From contig NZ_PNFP01000011.1 of NCBI RefSeq assembly GCF_002940685.1, forward strand, positions 186,001 to 250,000: DNA of 64,000 bases, read 5' to 3'. The notes under the pieces were generated by a model. It did no database searches and was not told the origin of the DNA. It saw only the letters and a program-made list of their open reading frames with translations. The translations under genes were made by a program, and so were the position numbers. This stretch comes from Ensifer adhaerens. Its GTDB lineage: Bacteria > Pseudomonadota > Alphaproteobacteria > Rhizobiales > Rhizobiaceae. Position 1 is the stretch's first letter, and the number at the start of each line of letters is the position of its first letter. Positions 52,906-61,049 of the stretch are shown here, piece by piece.

Positions 52906-53218
52906 GACCCTGGACCTCGAAGCGAAGATCCGCGACGCGCTGCGCATCATCATCGACCCGGAAATGGGCAAGAACGTCGTCGATCTCGGCCTGATCTACG
53001 ACATCGACGTTCAGGAGGGCGGCATTGCCCGCGTCACCATGACGACGACGATCAAGGGCTGCCCGGCGACCGTCTTCCTCAAGGAAGCGGTGCAGAATTG
53101 CGTCTGGTATGTGCCGGGTGTCGAGTATGCCGAAGTCCGCCTGACATACGAGCCGCCATGGACGCCCGAGATGATCACCGGGGACGCGATCGAATACGCC
53201 CACGGCAGCATCTTCTAG
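52892..53218 (+). CDS. DUF59/MIP18-type metal-sulfur cluster assembly factor
   Basis: 108 residues from the ATG at 52892, inside the end of the previous gene and after GGGAGG. The MIP18 domain is complete: LEAKIRDALRIIIDPEMGKNVVDLGLIYDIDV, VTMTTTIKGCPATVFLKEAVQNCVWYVPGVEYAEVRLTYEPPWTPEMI. The DPEMG..VVDLGLIY and PPWTPEMI blocks are typical of PaaD/SufT-like proteins, which help place or mature iron-sulfur clusters. The GCP cysteine is conserved. Within an NO-producing pathway this could support repair of Fe-S enzymes. A terminator follows. Confidence 0.9.
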   Translation: MPAPETLDLEAKIRDALRIIIDPEMGKNVVDLGLIYDIDVQEGGIARVTMTTTIKGCPATVFLKEAVQNCVWYVPGVEYAEVRLTYEPPWTPEMITGDAIEYAHGSIF

Positions 53219-53242
53219 GACTGCCCCTGTTAGAAAAAAGAA

Positions 53243-53266
53243 GGCGCCGCAGCAGCGGCGCCTTTT
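53243..53266. terminator. Bidirectional terminator between the DUF59 gene and nnrS
   Basis: An 8-bp perfect stem GGCGCCGC / GCGGCGCC with loop AGCA is followed by TTTT on the plus strand and preceded by A-rich sequence (GAAAAAAGAA), so it can end transcription from both convergent operons. Confidence 0.85.
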
Positions 53267-53282
53267 GCATTGGGGAGGGTGG

Positions 53283-54521
53283 TCAGGAGGAGGCACGCGG
53301 CGAGCGGCGCTCACGCACGAGCATCGGTCCGTATTCGAGTGTGAACAGTGCGAACGCCGCGATCCACAGTGCACCCGAAAGCGCGATCAGGTGATGGTAG
53401 TGCGCCGGCAGCACCTCGGCCAGCGGCCGGACGAGCGCCGCGCCAGCGATCGCGACATAGGAGGCGCTGGTAAGTGCCGATCCCACCAGCGGCCGTCCGG
53501 TATGGCCGCGAGTGGCGCGGGTCATGACGGCGAGCATCATGAAGGCGACCACGCCGACGGTCAGCACATGCATGACGGGGTAATCGCTCAGCAGTTCGAT
53601 CGCACCGGCGGATATCGCCAGGAAGCCGAGCGGCACGAAAGCGTAAGCCGCGTGCAGCACGAAGAGCAGCGTTTCCGGCCAGGTCGTCGAGCCGCGCCAG
53701 CGCAGCAGGCGCACTGTATGGAAGGCGCACGCGATAAGCCCGATTGCCGCCGTGACGATGTGAATGGGGGCGAAGGTCCAGGCGGCCAGCGCCGCAACGC
53801 CGATCAGGATCGCCGCCGTGTCGAAGCGGTTGTAGGGCACGGGGAAATCGGTGCGGCCAACCTTGTTCAGCCAGTTACGGGTAAAGCTCGGCACGATGCG
53901 CCCGCCGACGATCATGATCAGCATGGTGTAGGCGCCGATCGCAAGGCGTGCCGCGGCATCGACGTCGAGGCCGCCAAGCACCGAGAGGTGGAACCAGATG
54001 TTGGCGGCAGACAGGAGGATGAGCCCGCTGATCACCTTGAGGTCCTTCCACTTGCGGCCGACGATCACCTCGCGCGCGCAGATCAGCAGGAGTACCGGGA
54101 GGAACAGTGCCTCGAGACCGGCGGCAACGGGCAGGCCGATGATGGCGCTTGATAGGAGAGCGATGCGGCCGATGACCCAGAGTGCAAAAAGGGCGGCGAG
54201 CGGCCGGCCGGATACCGGCAAGCGTCCGGTCCAGTTCGGGATCGCCGTCAGCAGGAAGCCTGCGAGCACGGCGGAGGAAAAGCCGAACAGCATCTCGTGC
54301 GCGTGCCAATGGGAAGCACCGTAGTCGCCGGCAAGGTTTAGTCCGAGGGTCAGTGCCGCGATCCACAGCGCCATGGCGGCAATCGCCCAGAGAGCGGCCG
54401 CGAGAAAGAATGGCCGAAAGCCATAGGAAAAGAGCACCGGGCCGGTGGTCGAGAGTCCGCGCGGAATGCCGCCGCTTGGTTTCGGTCTTATCAATCTGTC
54501 CAACATGATCGTGGTCCTCAT
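53283..54521 (-). CDS. nnrS: NnrS-family heme- and copper-binding membrane protein
   Basis: 412 residues with about twelve membrane spans; the ATG follows AAAGGA. NnrS family blocks are LFSYGFRPFFLAAALWA, ASHWHAHEMLFGFSSAVLAGFLLTAIPNWTGRLPVSGRPLAALFALWVIGRIA, and GGRIVPSFTRNWL. The His of HWHAHEM are candidate heme/metal ligands. NnrS relieves nitrosative stress in the cytoplasm by reducing formation of iron-NO complexes. It is divergent from nirK; a TTG-N8-CAA box is 62 bases upstream. Confidence 0.94.
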   Translation of the reverse strand: MRTTIMLDRLIRPKPSGGIPRGLSTTGPVLFSYGFRPFFLAAALWAIAAMALWIAALTLGLNLAGDYGASHWHAHEMLFGFSSAVLAGFLLTAIPNWTGRLPVSGRPLAALFALWVIGRIALLSSAIIGLPVAAGLEALFLPVLLLICAREVIVGRKWKDLKVISGLILLSAANIWFHLSVLGGLDVDAAARLAIGAYTMLIMIVGGRIVPSFTRNWLNKVGRTDFPVPYNRFDTAAILIGVAALAAWTFAPIHIVTAAIGLIACAFHTVRLLRWRGSTTWPETLLFVLHAAYAFVPLGFLAISAGAIELLSDYPVMHVLTVGVVAFMMLAVMTRATRGHTGRPLVGSALTSASYVAIAGAALVRPLAEVLPAHYHHLIALSGALWIAAFALFTLEYGPMLVRERRSPRASS

Positions 54522-54582
54522 CGAGCGTCCTTTAAGGACTTGCGGATGAGGCTTGATCTATCAATGGGTTCGAAGGCGCTCT

Positions 54583-54596
54583 TTGCGAAAACGCAA
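54583..54596. promoter_or_regulatory. NnrR-type box upstream of nnrS
   Basis: TTGCGAAAACGCAA is the most symmetric box of the set (TTGCG...CGCAA) and lies 62 bases before the nnrS ATG. Confidence 0.78.
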
Positions 54597-54662
54597 GTAT
54601 CGCTGCCCGGCCAGGCGGCCGGCGTCGCAAGGCATAAAGAAAAGCGATCTCCTCGAAACGAT

Positions 54663-54676
54663 TTGTTCCAAGACAA
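54663..54676. promoter_or_regulatory. NnrR-type box upstream of nirK
   Basis: TTGTTCCAAGACAA, flanked as TTTG...CAAAG, is 170 bases before the nirK ATG, leaving a long 5' leader or a promoter further downstream of the box. It and the nnrS box are 80 bp apart in the 324-base intergenic region, which holds no gene. Confidence 0.75.
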
Positions 54677-54845
54677 AGACGCGATTCGTCTGTGGCTCTA
54701 CTTCTTGTGTGACTGCTGGGGGACCGGTGGTCGGGACCGGAGGCAAAGCCGCCCAAGTCGGCGTCGCCCACCCTAACACGTTGAATACAGGTGCGTTTCG
54801 CAGAAGGCCAATCCCGGCCGCTGGAACGCGCCGAAGGAGAGCAAG

Positions 54846-55979
54846 ATGACTGAACAGCTTCAGATGACCCGCCGGACAATGCTTGCCGGTGCTGCCCTGG
54901 CGGGCGCGGTTGCGCCGCTTCTCCATACTGCGCAGGCACAGGCGGCCGGCGCCACGGCGGCCGCTGCCGCCCCCGTCGACATCTCGACCCTGCCGCGTGT
55001 GAAGGTCGATCTGGTCAAGCCGCCCTTCGTGCATGCGCATGATCAGGTCGCCAAGACCGGTCCGCGCGTCGTCGAATTCACCATGACGATCGAGGAAAAG
55101 AAGCTGGTGATCGACCGTGAGGGCACCGAGATCCACGCTATGACCTTCAACGGCTCGGTACCCGGCCCGCTGATGGTGGTGCATGAGAACGATTATGTCG
55201 AACTCCGGCTGATCAACCCTGACACCAACACGCTGCTGCACAACATCGACTTTCACGCCGCAACCGGTGCGCTCGGCGGCGGGGCGCTGACGCAGGTCAA
55301 CCCGGGCGAGGAAACCACGCTTCGCTTCAAGGCGACCAAGCCCGGCGTCTTCGTCTACCATTGCGCGCCGGAGGGCATGGTGCCCTGGCACGTCACCTCG
55401 GGCATGAACGGCGCCATCATGGTACTGCCGCGTGAAGGCCTGAAGGACGAGAAGGGCCGGTCGCTGACCTACGACAAGATCTACTATGTCGGCGAACAGG
55501 ACTTCTACGTGCCGAAGGACGAGGCCGGAAACTACAAGAAGTACGAAACCCCCGGCGAGGCCTATGAAGATGCTGTCAAGGCGATGCGCACGCTGACCCC
55601 GACCCATATCGTCTTCAACGGCGCGGTTGGCGCGCTAACCGGCGACAATGCCCTGACGGCGGCCGTGGGCGAGCGCGTGCTCGTCGTCCATTCGCAGGCC
55701 AACCGCGATACGCGGCCACACCTGATCGGGGGGCATGGTGACTATGTCTGGGCGACCGGCAAGTTCCGCAACCCGCCGGATCTCGACCAGGAGACCTGGC
55801 TCATTCCGGGCGGAACCGCGGGCGCTGCCTTCTACACCTTCCGCCAGCCGGGTGTGTACGCCTACGTCAACCACAACCTGATCGAGGCGTTCGAGCTGGG
55901 TGCCGCCGGCCACTTCAAGGTCACCGGCGAATGGAACGACGACCTCATGACGTCGGTCGTCAAGCCGGCATCGATGTAG
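54846..55979 (+). CDS. nirK: Copper-containing nitrite reductase
   Basis: 377 residues with a Tat signal ([19 protein letters not shown]) for export to the periplasm in folded form. Two cupredoxin domains. Type 1 copper ligands are His132, Cys173, His182 and Met187 ([19 protein letters not shown]). Type 2 copper ligands are His137, His172 and His343 ([12 protein letters not shown]). The catalytic Asp135 (HNIDFH) and His292 ([13 protein letters not shown]) are present, so the enzyme should be active. The [10 protein letters not shown] loop marks the class I (blue or green) enzymes of alphaproteobacteria. It reduces nitrite to NO. nirV follows after two hairpins. Confidence 0.98.
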   Translation: MTEQLQMTRRTMLAGAALAGAVAPLLHTAQAQAAGATAAAAAPVDISTLPRVKVDLVKPPFVHAHDQVAKTGPRVVEFTMTIEEKKLVIDREGTEIHAMTFNGSVPGPLMVVHENDYVELRLINPDTNTLLHNIDFHAATGALGGGALTQVNPGEETTLRFKATKPGVFVYHCAPEGMVPWHVTSGMNGAIMVLPREGLKDEKGRSLTYDKIYYVGEQDFYVPKDEAGNYKKYETPGEAYEDAVKAMRTLTPTHIVFNGAVGALTGDNALTAAVGERVLVVHSQANRDTRPHLIGGHGDYVWATGKFRNPPDLDQETWLIPGGTAGAAFYTFRQPGVYAYVNHNLIEAFELGAAGHFKVTGEWNDDLMTSVVKPASM

Positions 55980-55999
55980 GCGGCTGACGCCGGGTGATC

Positions 56000-56065
56000 G
56001 TGGGGCCGCGCTCTCTGCGACCCCACACGCCAACAAAGGCACGCGCTGTCTGCGCGTGCCGTTTT
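56000..56065 (+). terminator. Two tandem hairpins between nirK and nirV
   Basis: GTGGGGCCGC/GCGACCCCAC (56000-56026, one mismatch) is followed by a perfect 9-bp stem GGCACGCGC/GCGCGTGCC (56038-56060) with loop TGTCT and then GTTTT. The second has the form of an intrinsic terminator but ends only 15 bases before the nirV start and abuts its GGAG. Partial termination would lower nirV relative to nirK. Confidence 0.6.
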
Positions 56066-56079
56066 CCCGGAGACCTTTC

Positions 56080-56997
56080 ATGCCCAGAACCAAGAAATCC
56101 GCGGTTTCGCTCCTCTCGCTTGCAGCCCCGGCCGTCCTGTTGGTCGCAATCAGCGGCGTGTTGTCGGCGAAGGTGGGGCTGTTCGACGATCTCAAGGGCG
56201 GCGTCGATCCGTCGATCAGGCCACCGGTGACGGTCACGATCGCGCCACGCCAGATGAGCTATCGGGCCGAGGGACACTTCCTGAAGAACGGTTTTGCGGT
56301 CGATGCGCCGATCGTCGTGGCGGCGCTCACGGAGCCGCTCGAGATCATGAAGTACCAGGTGACGCGCGAGGATTTTGACCGCTGCATCGCCGACGGCGCC
56401 TGCCAGCAACCCGAGGGTGGCCACAGCGCCGGCCTGTCGGGCGTGCCGATGACCGGGATCAACTACACTGATGCAACCGATTATGCGGCATGGCTGACCA
56501 AGAAGACCGGCGAAGTCTGGCGTCTGCCGACCGACCGGCAATGGGCCTTTGCCGCCGGCTCCAAATTTCCAGACGACGCGCTCGGTATCGACGGCAGCAA
56601 GGATAATCCGGCGCTGCGGTGGTTGGCGGACTACGAGCGCGAGGCGAGCCGGCAGCGGGCGAAGAACCCGCTGCCGCAGCCATCGGGCGCTTTCGGCGAA
56701 AACGAGTACGGGGTTGCCGACCTCGACGGCAATGTCTGGGAATGGACCGAGACCTGCCACCGCCGCGTCACGATCGGCGACGACGGCGAGGTGCTGAAGG
56801 AGGCTCCCGCTTGCGGCATCTTCGTCGTCAACGGCAAGCACCGGGCCTCGATGAGCTTCTTCATCCGTGATCCGAAGAGCGGCGGCTGCGCGGTCGGTGT
56901 CCCGCCTGATAATCTCGGCTTCCGGCTGGTGCGCGACGGCCGCTGGTACTCGGGCTACCTCTATGCCTTCCAGCGCCGGCTTCAGGGCGCGGGTTGA
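56080..56997 (+). CDS. nirV: NirV, formylglycine-generating-enzyme-like (SUMF1) protein
   Basis: 305 residues from the ATG at 56080, with CCCGGAG upstream. One membrane anchor (residues about 8-28, LLSLAAPAVLLVAISGVLSA) is followed by a SUMF1-type domain: MKYQVTREDFDRCIADGAC, GVPMTGINYTDATDYAAWLTKKTGEVWRLPTDRQWAFAAG, and NEYGVADLDGNVWEWTETCHRR, ending in FRLVRDGRWY. NirV accompanies nirK in many bacteria; its role in nitrite reductase maturation is unproven. Confidence 0.93.
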   Translation: MPRTKKSAVSLLSLAAPAVLLVAISGVLSAKVGLFDDLKGGVDPSIRPPVTVTIAPRQMSYRAEGHFLKNGFAVDAPIVVAALTEPLEIMKYQVTREDFDRCIADGACQQPEGGHSAGLSGVPMTGINYTDATDYAAWLTKKTGEVWRLPTDRQWAFAAGSKFPDDALGIDGSKDNPALRWLADYEREASRQRAKNPLPQPSGAFGENEYGVADLDGNVWEWTETCHRRVTIGDDGEVLKEAPACGIFVVNGKHRASMSFFIRDPKSGGCAVGVPPDNLGFRLVRDGRWYSGYLYAFQRRLQGAG

Positions 56998-57119
56998 GAT
57001 GAAACGGCTGATGACATTTTCAAGCGAACCGTCTCAGGCACGAAGGCCGGGTGCTTTTGCAGGGTTTGGCGCTATGCTAGAGCAAAGGCGATTTCAAATC
57101 GGCAGGATATAGGGCCAAC

Positions 57120-57818
57120 GTGGCTGCACTCGATCGCACACTCGTCAAATCGCTCCCTCTGTTTCAGAAGATGAGCGACCCGGAACTCGACACGCTGCTG
57201 ACACGCGCCACGGTCAGGCGCGTGCCGCAGAACGAAGCCGTGTTCGAACAGGGGGCGACGGCCGATTTCTTCTTCCTGCTGCTGAATGGCCGCCTGAAGG
57301 TAACCCAGGTCACCAAGGACGGGCAGCAGATCATCGTCCGGGTGGTCAATCCCGGCGATCTCTTCGGTTTCGCCCGGGCGCTCCAGCGCAGCGACTATCC
57401 GGGCACGGCGACGGCTGCAACCGAAAGCCTGGTCCTCGCCTGGCCGACGGAACTCTGGAATATCTTCGTCGAGAAGAATCCTCACCTTGCGGTCAATGCC
57501 CTCCACACGATCGGCCAGCGGCTCGATGAGGCGCATACCCGTATCCGCGAAATGTCGACCGAAGAGGTCGAGCGCCGCGTCGCGCACACCGTTCTCAGGC
57601 TCGCCGAGCAGGCGGGCAAACCGGAAAGCGGTGGCATCCGCATCGATTTCCCGATCTCGCGCCAGGATATAGCCGAGATGACCGGTACGACGCTGCACAC
57701 GGTCTCACGCATCCTCAGCGCCTGGGAAGGGCAGGGGTTGGTCCTTGGCGGACGGCAGAAGCTGACGCTGAAGGACATTCCCGGGCTGCGGCGCCTGGCG
57801 GAACGGGCCGGCGGCTGA
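57120..57818 (+). CDS. nnrR: NnrR, NO-responsive Crp/Fnr-family regulator
   Basis: 232 residues from a GTG. The N-terminal cyclic-nucleotide-fold domain (MSDPELDTLLTRATVRRVPQNEAVFEQGATADFFFLLLNGRLKV...) is followed by a long dimer helix and a C-terminal helix-turn-helix ISRQDIAEMTGTTLHTVSRILSAWE. There are no cysteines, so no FNR-type Fe-S cluster; this fits a NO rather than O2 sensor. The recognition helix has His193, Ser196 and Arg197 where E. coli FNR has Glu209, Ser212 and Arg213. It is likely the activator at the nine TTG-N8-CAA boxes in this window. Confidence 0.93.
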   Translation: MAALDRTLVKSLPLFQKMSDPELDTLLTRATVRRVPQNEAVFEQGATADFFFLLLNGRLKVTQVTKDGQQIIVRVVNPGDLFGFARALQRSDYPGTATAATESLVLAWPTELWNIFVEKNPHLAVNALHTIGQRLDEAHTRIREMSTEEVERRVAHTVLRLAEQAGKPESGGIRIDFPISRQDIAEMTGTTLHTVSRILSAWEGQGLVLGGRQKLTLKDIPGLRRLAERAGG

Positions 57819-58361
57819 TCCTGCGCAACCCGACGGAGTGATGGTGAGCCTTCGCCACGGGGACGCCAACGAACCGTCGTGCCGTCAGTCCGACGCGCGA
57901 CCGCGCGGGGCGGCCGCTCCTGCGGAGCTCACCACAGGATCGACGACACGTCCATCAGCAATCCATCAAGTGCTCCGGCAAAAACCCCGGCCGCGGCCGT
58001 CATCTCGGCATGCGCGGCGAGGATGAGCAACCCCAGCATGGAGATGGCCGACCCGATCTGGATCGCGGAGACGCCTACGCCGTCAACAGGCAGGGTAAGG
58101 GCTATCGGCGTGGGGGATGTCGGACGGCGCGCACGCGGCAGGTTCTGGTTTGCCGCGCGCAGCAAACGGGGTGGCCGCGGATATTTCAGGCGGCTTTTCT
58201 CGCATATTCCGGGATAGTTTTCGCAAACTGAGCCTGGCATCTGACGTGTCCCTGACCAACTGGAGTTGCCATGATCTTAAGCGCTCCGTCCGCATCGGCC
58301 GTTCCCGGGGGAACTTCATGTCCACGGCGCCAGGCCGGCCAAACTTTTGCGCCACCTTCCG
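57819..58361. other. Gene-poor gap after nnrR with a possible membrane-protein remnant
   Basis: 543 bases without a convincing gene. On the minus strand an open frame at 57929-58240 holds a hydrophobic segment (GVGVSAIQIGSAISMLGLLILAAHAEMTAAAGVFAGALDGLLMD) that looks like part of a membrane protein, but its N-terminal part is low-complexity and no Shine-Dalgarno is seen. It may be a degraded gene or chance. Confidence 0.3.
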
Positions 58362-59288
58362 TCAGACGCCTGCCGCCTGCCCGTTGCCTTCGAGGAGCGG
58401 GCGATGCTTTGCCAGCGCCTGTCCGGCAAACTCGGTGAAGGCGCTGACGCGCGCTGTGCGACGCAGATCCTCGTGCGTGAGAAGCCAAAGCTCCCGCGTC
58501 ATGGCGGCGACCGGCGAGCCGATTCGCACCAGACCCGGCGTCGTATCTCCGAGATAGCAGGGCAGGGCCGCAAGGCCGATGCCGGCCATTGCCGCCTCGC
58601 ACGCCGCGACCAGCGAATCGCAGCGCAAGACGGCGGGAGCCGCCAGTGTCGCGCGCATCCACCGCGCGACACTCGTGGACGCAAGCCCGTCGCCAAGCCC
58701 GATCCAGTCTTCCTGCGCGATATCGAGTGCGTCGATGGCCAGCAGGCCGCGTTCTTCGAGATAGGACGGCGCCGCATAGACGGCGAAAGCCACATTCGCG
58801 ATCCGGCGGCCAACCAGAGCATCCGGTGAATCGACTGCGGGACGTATGGCCACGTCCGCGTCGCGATGGGAGAGGTTTGCAAGTGCATTGGCGGTGCTGA
58901 CCTCAAGCAGCACGCCGGGATGACGCTGGCGGAAGGAAGCCAGGATCGACGGCAGAATGGAAGCCATGAGCGTGTCGGTGGTGGTGATGCGCAGGTTTCC
59001 CTCCAACCGCAGGTCTTGTCCGGTCAGGCGGCGCTCCAGGTCGGTGACCGTTTCGGCCATCTGCCGGGCCACCGCCAGCAGTTCCTCGCCGCCGGCGGTG
59101 AGCGTGTAGCCCGACGGCAGGCGATCAAACAGCCGCACCCCCAGCTTCTGTTCGAACGACCCGACACGCCTGAGCACCGTGGTGTGATTGACGCCAAGCG
59201 CCCGGGCGGCAGCAGCAAGGGAGTTCGCCTCCGCGACTGCCAGGACAAAGCGGAGGTCTTCCCAGTCGATACGGTGATGGCTGTGCAT
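58362..59288 (-). CDS. LysR-family transcriptional regulator
   Basis: 308 residues. The N-terminal domain HHRIDWEDLRFVLAVAEANSLAAAARALGVNHTTVLRRVGSFEQKLGVRLFDRLPSGYTLT is of the type with the variant HTTVLRR recognition helix. The effector domain begins LRLEGNLRITTTDTLMASILPSILASFRQRHPGVLLEV. The target is unknown; the nearest divergent genes are the DMT and SMR transporters, 425 bases away. Confidence 0.92.
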   Translation of the reverse strand: MHSHHRIDWEDLRFVLAVAEANSLAAAARALGVNHTTVLRRVGSFEQKLGVRLFDRLPSGYTLTAGGEELLAVARQMAETVTDLERRLTGQDLRLEGNLRITTTDTLMASILPSILASFRQRHPGVLLEVSTANALANLSHRDADVAIRPAVDSPDALVGRRIANVAFAVYAAPSYLEERGLLAIDALDIAQEDWIGLGDGLASTSVARWMRATLAAPAVLRCDSLVAACEAAMAGIGLAALPCYLGDTTPGLVRIGSPVAAMTRELWLLTHEDLRRTARVSAFTEFAGQALAKHRPLLEGNGQAAGV

Positions 59289-59713
59289 TGTTGCGCAAAT
59301 CCGGGAGAGAACTGTTCATGGGCGTAGCGAAATTGCACCGTCATTCCCAGGCATTGTCAATCGTTTTGTGCGACCGCATTTCGCCGTCCGGCCCTGTGCA
59401 AATATGCAGGGATGGATGGCAAAGCGACAGATCGACCTGCAACGGAGCACCGGTTAGCTTCATAGGCACGATCGGATGGGCCGGTCGGTGGAGCGACACA
59501 AGATGATCCAATTCTCCCATTTCTGCGAGAAGGCGCCGGACGATCCCAATGTCTTGGCGCAACATGAGGCGGCCGGGTGGGAGTGCGACGCTTGCGTAAA
59601 AGACGCGGCGATTGGTCGGCTCCATGCCGGTGTTGCCCCGCTGCGCGAGAGCGTACACGCCTGATCCTTTCCTTCACCATTCTCAACGTCATTCTCATCA
59701 AGGAGGTCCCGTC
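59289..59713. other. Intergenic region between the LysR gene and the DMT transporter
   Basis: 425 bases. Short overlapping frames occur on both strands, the longest on the minus strand (59341-59658), but none has family motifs or a good Shine-Dalgarno. AAGGAGG at about 59700 belongs to the transporter start. I see no gene here. Confidence 0.5.
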
Positions 59714-60637
59714 ATGGAGACCCTGTTCGTTCCCCTCGCTTTGCTTGCGGGCGGCCTGCTCGCCGTCCAGGCCGGCGCCAACGCGCAACTGTCCAAAGCG
59801 GTCGGGTCGCCCTTCGCGGCGACCACGCTCCAACTCGCGATCGGCACCGGCCTGCTTCTTCTCGTCGCCGTCTTGACCGGCACAATCACCGCCCTTGGCG
59901 CGGTTCCGGAGGTCGAATGGTGGCATCTTGTCGGAGGCACCGCTTCGGCGGTCTATGTCGTCTCGACCATCGTTCTGTTCCCGCGCCTCGGCGCCGTCGT
60001 TTCCGTCGGGCTGTTCATCGCAGGGCAGATGCTCGCCTCCCTTGCGCTCGACAGTTTCGGCCTGCTGGGCGTGCCGCAGACAGGGCTGCGGATCGGAGCC
60101 GCGGTCGGCACCCTTGTCGTGCTGCTCGGCGTCGCGATGGTTGTGTTCGGCCAAGGCGGCAAGGACAACCTCAAGGCCGACAGGCTTGGCTGGATCGCAC
60201 TGGCGCTCATGGCCGGCGCGGTGCTGCCGGTACAGGGCGCCGTCAATGCCCTGTTGCGCCATGATCTCGGCGGTGCGCCGTTCGCCGTGGGAGCGATTTC
60301 GTTTCTCGTCGCGACGCTTGCCATGGCCGCGGTGATGTTCCTGACGCTCGCTGGTCAAAAGACGCCGCGCCCCAACATTGCCGGTGTGCAGGTGATGCCC
60401 TGGTGGGGGTGGCTCGGCGGCCTCGCCGGAGCGACCTATGTCACGACGGTCTTTACCGCGATCCCGGCAATCGGTGCTGCCGCGGCTGTCGGTCTCACCG
60501 TCGCCGGCCAGCAGGTCGCAAGCGTCTTCGTCGATCGCTACGGCTGGTTCCGTCTGCCGCAGAGGTCCGTGTCGGGGTTGCGCCTCGGCGGGGTGGTGCT
60601 GCTGCTCGCCGGCGTCGCCCTCATCAAGCTCGTCTGA
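59714..60637 (+). CDS. DMT-family transporter, duplicated DUF606 (YdcZ-like) type
   Basis: 307 residues from the ATG at 59714, directly after AAGGAGG. Ten hydrophobic spans form two similar halves: PLALLAGGLLAVQAGANAQLSKAVGSPFAATTLQLAIGTGLLLL and LALMAGAVLPVQGAVNALLRHDLGGAPFAVGAISFLVATLAMAAVM, each followed by GGTASAVYVVSTIVLFPRLGAVVSVGLFIAGQMLASLALDSFGLLG and GGLAGATYVTTVFTAIPAIGAAAAVGLTVAGQQVASVFVDRYGWF. The internal repeat equals a fused pair of YdcZ-type four- to five-span units. The substrate is unknown. Confidence 0.85.
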   Translation: METLFVPLALLAGGLLAVQAGANAQLSKAVGSPFAATTLQLAIGTGLLLLVAVLTGTITALGAVPEVEWWHLVGGTASAVYVVSTIVLFPRLGAVVSVGLFIAGQMLASLALDSFGLLGVPQTGLRIGAAVGTLVVLLGVAMVVFGQGGKDNLKADRLGWIALALMAGAVLPVQGAVNALLRHDLGGAPFAVGAISFLVATLAMAAVMFLTLAGQKTPRPNIAGVQVMPWWGWLGGLAGATYVTTVFTAIPAIGAAAAVGLTVAGQQVASVFVDRYGWFRLPQRSVSGLRLGGVVLLLAGVALIKLV

Positions 60638-60686
60638 AACTGAAACCTGTCGCGCTCGGCGGTCCGCCGAACGCCGGAGAACAACC

Positions 60687-61019
60687 ATGTCACCCACATC
60701 TCTTGCCTGGATCTACCTCGTTCTCTCCGGTGTTGCGGACGTCGCCTGGGCTGTCAGCACCAAGTTCTCGAACGGCTATACCCGCCTGTCCTGGACACTC
60801 GCCTCCATCGTTGCCCTGGTGGCTTTTCTTGCGCTGCTCACCCAGGCACTCAAGACCTTGCCGCTCGGGACGGCTTACGCAGTCTGGACCGGCATCGGCG
60901 CCCTCGGATCCGTTGCCTGCGGCGTGCTGCTGTTCGGCGAGGCCATTACTGTCGCGCGCGCCGCCGCAATGCTGGTGATTGCCGGCGGCGTCATAGCGCT
61001 CAAGCTCGTACCGGCCTGA
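60687..61019 (+). CDS. Small multidrug resistance (SMR) family protein with Asp at the proton site
   Basis: 110 residues from the ATG at 60687, with GGAG upstream. Four membrane spans match the SMR family: SLAWIYLVLSGVADVAWAVSTKFSNGYTRL, WTLASIVALVAFLALLTQALKTLPLGTAYAVWTGIGALGSVACGVLLFGEAITVARAAAMLVIAGGVIALKLV. The TAYAVWTGIGALG block is diagnostic. The span-1 pattern and W-A-V resemble SugE/Gdx guanidinium exporters. The essential Glu (Glu14 of EmrE, Glu13 of SugE) is Asp18 here. It lies 49 bases after the DMT gene. Confidence 0.88.
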   Translation: MSPTSLAWIYLVLSGVADVAWAVSTKFSNGYTRLSWTLASIVALVAFLALLTQALKTLPLGTAYAVWTGIGALGSVACGVLLFGEAITVARAAAMLVIAGGVIALKLVPA

Positions 61020-61049
61020 ACTCGCCGGGGCAAGAGGCTGAGACCGACG

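Noticed and set aside
59357-60697. 446-codon open frame on the minus strand
   Set aside because: Antisense to the DMT transporter and the gap before it; charged shadow composition.
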